Of a stretch of 6,801 bases of DNA, positions 5,334 to 6,801 are shown piece after piece (the stretch's first letter is position 1; the number at the start of each line of letters is the position of its first letter). The stretch is from Lactobacillaceae bacterium (lineage in GTDB: Bacteria; Bacillota; Bacilli; Lactobacillales; Lactobacillaceae), in the NCBI GenBank assembly GCA_031261865.1, contig JAISIV010000075.1:1-6801 (forward strand), in the 5' to 3' direction. A program made the position numbers and the translations under genes. Under the pieces are notes generated by a model that saw nothing but the letters and a program-made list of their open reading frames with translations, was not told the origin of the DNA and did not search any database.

Positions 5334-5415
5334 GTCCACAGGAAAACGAACATTCTAAACAAAAGGTTAAGAAAAAGTCCGTTTTGTCCACAACTGTGTA
5401 AAAGGTTGTGGAAAA
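5332..5415. other. cluster of four DnaA-box-like 9-mers before rmuC
   Basis: TTGTCCACA occurs on the plus strand at 5332-5340 and 5384-5392 (one mismatch to TTATCCACA). On the minus strand, TTTTACACA (5395-5403) and TTTTCCACA (5407-5415) both fit TTWTNCACA. The two plus copies belong to an 11-bp direct repeat TTTTGTCCACA (5330, 5382) spaced 52 bp. CCACAAC/GTTGTGG (5388-5394, 5405-5411) also forms a 7-bp dyad. Confidence 0.45.
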
Positions 5416-5416
5416 G

Positions 5417-5432
5417 GCGAAAATATTTTCGC
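5417..5432. promoter_or_regulatory. perfect 16-bp palindrome, probable operator of rmuC
   Basis: GCGAAAATATTTTCGC is fully self-complementary and ends 10 bp before the TATAAT at 5443, covering the -35 to spacer region. Its inner 14 bases match CGAACATATGTTCG, the Gram-positive LexA (DinR) type box, at 12 of 14, but the two mismatches fall on the important C and G. A repressor site is likely; its owner is unknown. Confidence 0.55.
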
Positions 5433-5442
5433 TTCTCCTAGA

Positions 5443-5448
5443 TATAAT
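5443..5448 (+). promoter_or_regulatory. TATAAT -10 directly abutting the rmuC start
   Basis: A consensus TATAAT ends one base before ATG 5449. A start at the usual 6-7 nt would fall at about 5455, exactly the second in-frame ATG. This implies a leaderless message starting at Met3. No -35 is visible; the palindrome occupies part of that region. Confidence 0.55.
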
Positions 5449-6744
5449 ATGAACATGGAATATCTATTAATTGCGTTAGTTTTTATCAATATTGTTTTGG
5501 TGTTAGCCCTTTTATTCAAAAAAAATCCAGAACCAAAGGTTAACATCGATTACTTGGCCACTATGTTTGACGACAAATTAGGTTATGCCAATCAGGAATT
5601 AAAACATTCTTTCGACCAACAAAATAATCAAAATCAGCAAACAATAATTAATCTAATCAATCAAGGACGTGAAGTTCAGATAAAAAGTCTGAATGATCTA
5701 TCAACTAATCTTTTAGACCGACTCACTAATTCATCAAAAGATCAAAATGTTGCTCTTGAACAAACCCGAGATAAAATTCAAAATCAACTTCAACGGTCTA
5801 TTGATGGAATGTCAGAAAAGAATCAAAAAAGTTTAGATGATATGCGTCAAACAGTTGATGAAAAGTTACAAAAAACTTTGAACGATCGTTTAACCCAATC
5901 CTTTGAAACTGTTAATAAACAGCTTTCTGAAGTTAACCAAGGTTTGGGCCAAATGAAGGATGTTGCCGCAAGCGTTGGTGATTTGAACAAGGTATTGTCT
6001 GGTACCAAGACCCGTGGAATTATGGGCGAGGTGATGCTCGACCAAATCATTTCCGATATCTTACCGGTTGATTTGTATGTCACGCAAGAAAAAATCATTA
6101 AAGGTTCAGACGTTATTGCTGACTTTGCAGTTAAACTTCCTGGTGATAAGGATGGGGAATTTGTTTATCTGCCGATCGATTCTAAATTCCCGCTTGATGA
6201 TTACCGTCGCTTGGAAGATGCCTATGAGATAGGTGACAAAACTGCAATTGATATCGCTCGAAAAGATTTGTTAAAAAGAGTGGACAGTTTTGCAAAAGAT
6301 ATCGCCAAAAAATATGTTTTGCCACCTGAAACCACCAATTTTGGAATCATGTTTGTTCCTACTGAAGGTCTGTTCGCAGAATTGGCTAGAGAACGCGGAT
6401 TTATGGATGACGAACGTCGTAATAATGGAATACTCATTGCAGGACCTTCAACAATTTCGGCATTGCTGAATTCCTTACAAGTAGGGTTTAGAACTCTTCA
6501 AATTCAAAAAGGTGCCGCAGATATTGAAAAGACACTTGGGGCTGTTAAAAAGGAATTTGGTAATTTCGCTGGCGTACTACAAAAAGCTCAAAAAAATATC
6601 GCTGCCGCAGGTAAAGATCTTGATTCCCTTGTGGGTACGAGAACAAACCAAATTAACCGAGCACTACGCGGCATTGAAACATATGACGGTGTCGACAGTT
6701 CCAGTCGTATCGGAACAGATGATTTGCCCCAAATTGAGGAATGA
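5449..6744 (+). CDS. rmuC: RmuC-family DNA recombination protein
   Basis: The 431-aa protein has an N-terminal membrane segment (about residues 4-23, YLLIALVFINIVLVLALLF) and a long Gln/Asn/Lys-rich coiled coil (about 35-165). The RmuC domain spans about 170-415, with RGIMGEVMLDQIISDILP, VIADFAVKLP (D225) and PIDSKFPLDDYRRLE (D244, K246). D225 with DSK resembles a PD-(D/E)xK nuclease core, as proposed for the family. In E. coli, RmuC limits rearrangement at inverted repeats; the biochemical activity remains poorly defined. Length is normal for Firmicutes. No Shine-Dalgarno precedes ATG 5449 and the frame closes at 5368 with no other start, so translation begins at 5449 or, if leaderless from the abutting TATAAT, at ATG 5455. 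The next gene begins one base after the stop, indicating an operon. Confidence 0.93.
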   Translation: MNMEYLLIALVFINIVLVLALLFKKNPEPKVNIDYLATMFDDKLGYANQELKHSFDQQNNQNQQTIINLINQGREVQIKSLNDLSTNLLDRLTNSSKDQNVALEQTRDKIQNQLQRSIDGMSEKNQKSLDDMRQTVDEKLQKTLNDRLTQSFETVNKQLSEVNQGLGQMKDVAASVGDLNKVLSGTKTRGIMGEVMLDQIISDILPVDLYVTQEKIIKGSDVIADFAVKLPGDKDGEFVYLPIDSKFPLDDYRRLEDAYEIGDKTAIDIARKDLLKRVDSFAKDIAKKYVLPPETTNFGIMFVPTEGLFAELARERGFMDDERRNNGILIAGPSTISALLNSLQVGFRTLQIQKGAADIEKTLGAVKKEFGNFAGVLQKAQKNIAAAGKDLDSLVGTRTNQINRALRGIETYDGVDSSSRIGTDDLPQIEE

Positions 6745-6745
6745 A

Positions 6746-6801
6746 ATGGAATTAGTTGAAGCTAGTATTGCAGATATAACCGGAATACTTAATTTACAAC
6801 G
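6746..6801 (+). CDS. probable GNAT N-acetyltransferase, N-terminus only
   Basis: ATG at 6746 follows GAGGA (6736-6740) at 5-nt spacing and is one base past the rmuC stop. The 18 complete codons give MELVEASIADITGILNLQ, which resembles the first strand and helix of GNAT enzymes (Glu/Arg-rich strand, then xDIxxIxxL). The rest is outside the window, so the family call rests on this short stretch. The close spacing suggests co-transcription and coupling with rmuC. Confidence 0.55.
   Translation, partial: MELVEASIADITGILNLQ

Noticed and set aside
5330..5415. Replication origin (oriC)
   Set aside because: There is no dnaA or dnaN nearby and no extended AT-rich unwinding element linked to the boxes; a titration or regulatory cluster is the most that can be argued.
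5847..6437. Minus-strand ORFs within rmuC
   Set aside because: Shadows of the RmuC reading frame, without domains or translation signals.

Overview
The window looks like chromosome of an AT-rich, low-GC Gram-positive bacterium, most likely a lactic acid bacterium (Lactobacillaceae in the broad sense). The reasons are an LPxTG cell-wall-anchored protein, a lactic-type enolase with lactobacillus/leuconostoc-like stretches (SDNKVDFQEFMI, GGFAPDFANNEEP, SRTDRIAKYNQLMRIEDEL), strong AAGGAG ribosome sites, and intrinsic terminators with U tracts. A Leuconostoc/Oenococcus-like lineage is my impression from remembered enolase sequences, not a tested placement. All recognised genes are on the plus strand.

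Layout. (1) 1-885 is the 3' end of a secreted, sortase-anchored surface protein with a Ser/Thr/Ala-rich stalk and two related C-terminal modules, closed by a terminator at 914-960. (2) 980-2547 is a two-gene unit joined by an ATGA overlap. Its first gene encodes a 203-aa protein with no export signal that is a recognisable paralogue of the C-terminal part of the surface protein. Its second gene encodes a soluble family-2 glycosyltransferase. A terminator follows at 2674-2701. (3) 2702-4279 is a monocistronic enolase gene with its own extended -10 promoter, an upstream dyad, a direct repeat flanking the -10, and a terminator. (4) 4280-4486 is an AT-rich spacer full of small inverted repeats, leading into a DUF3800 protein (4487-5188) that has no Shine-Dalgarno and may be leaderless. 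(5) 5189-5448 holds a probable stand-alone structured small RNA (about 5227-5333) with a predicted H-type pseudoknot and a UUCG terminator, then a cluster of DnaA-box-like 9-mers and a perfect 16-bp palindrome. (6) 5449-6744 is rmuC, also without a Shine-Dalgarno, followed after one base by the start of a probable GNAT acetyltransferase cut by the window end.

How the genes may work together. The surface protein, its cytoplasmic paralogue and the glycosyltransferase form a plausible surface-protein module: the paralogue could act inside the cell on, or in place of, the same partner that the surface module recognises, and the transferase could glycosylate the Ser/Thr-rich stalk. This is inference from shared sequence and gene order. 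Enolase is a housekeeping glycolytic gene. The DUF3800 protein, the small RNA and rmuC each have their own expression signals and need not be functionally linked.

The most interesting items are the cytoplasmic paralogue with a sorting-signal-like but non-hydrophobic C-terminus, the pseudoknotted RNA, and the dense cis-element region in front of rmuC.
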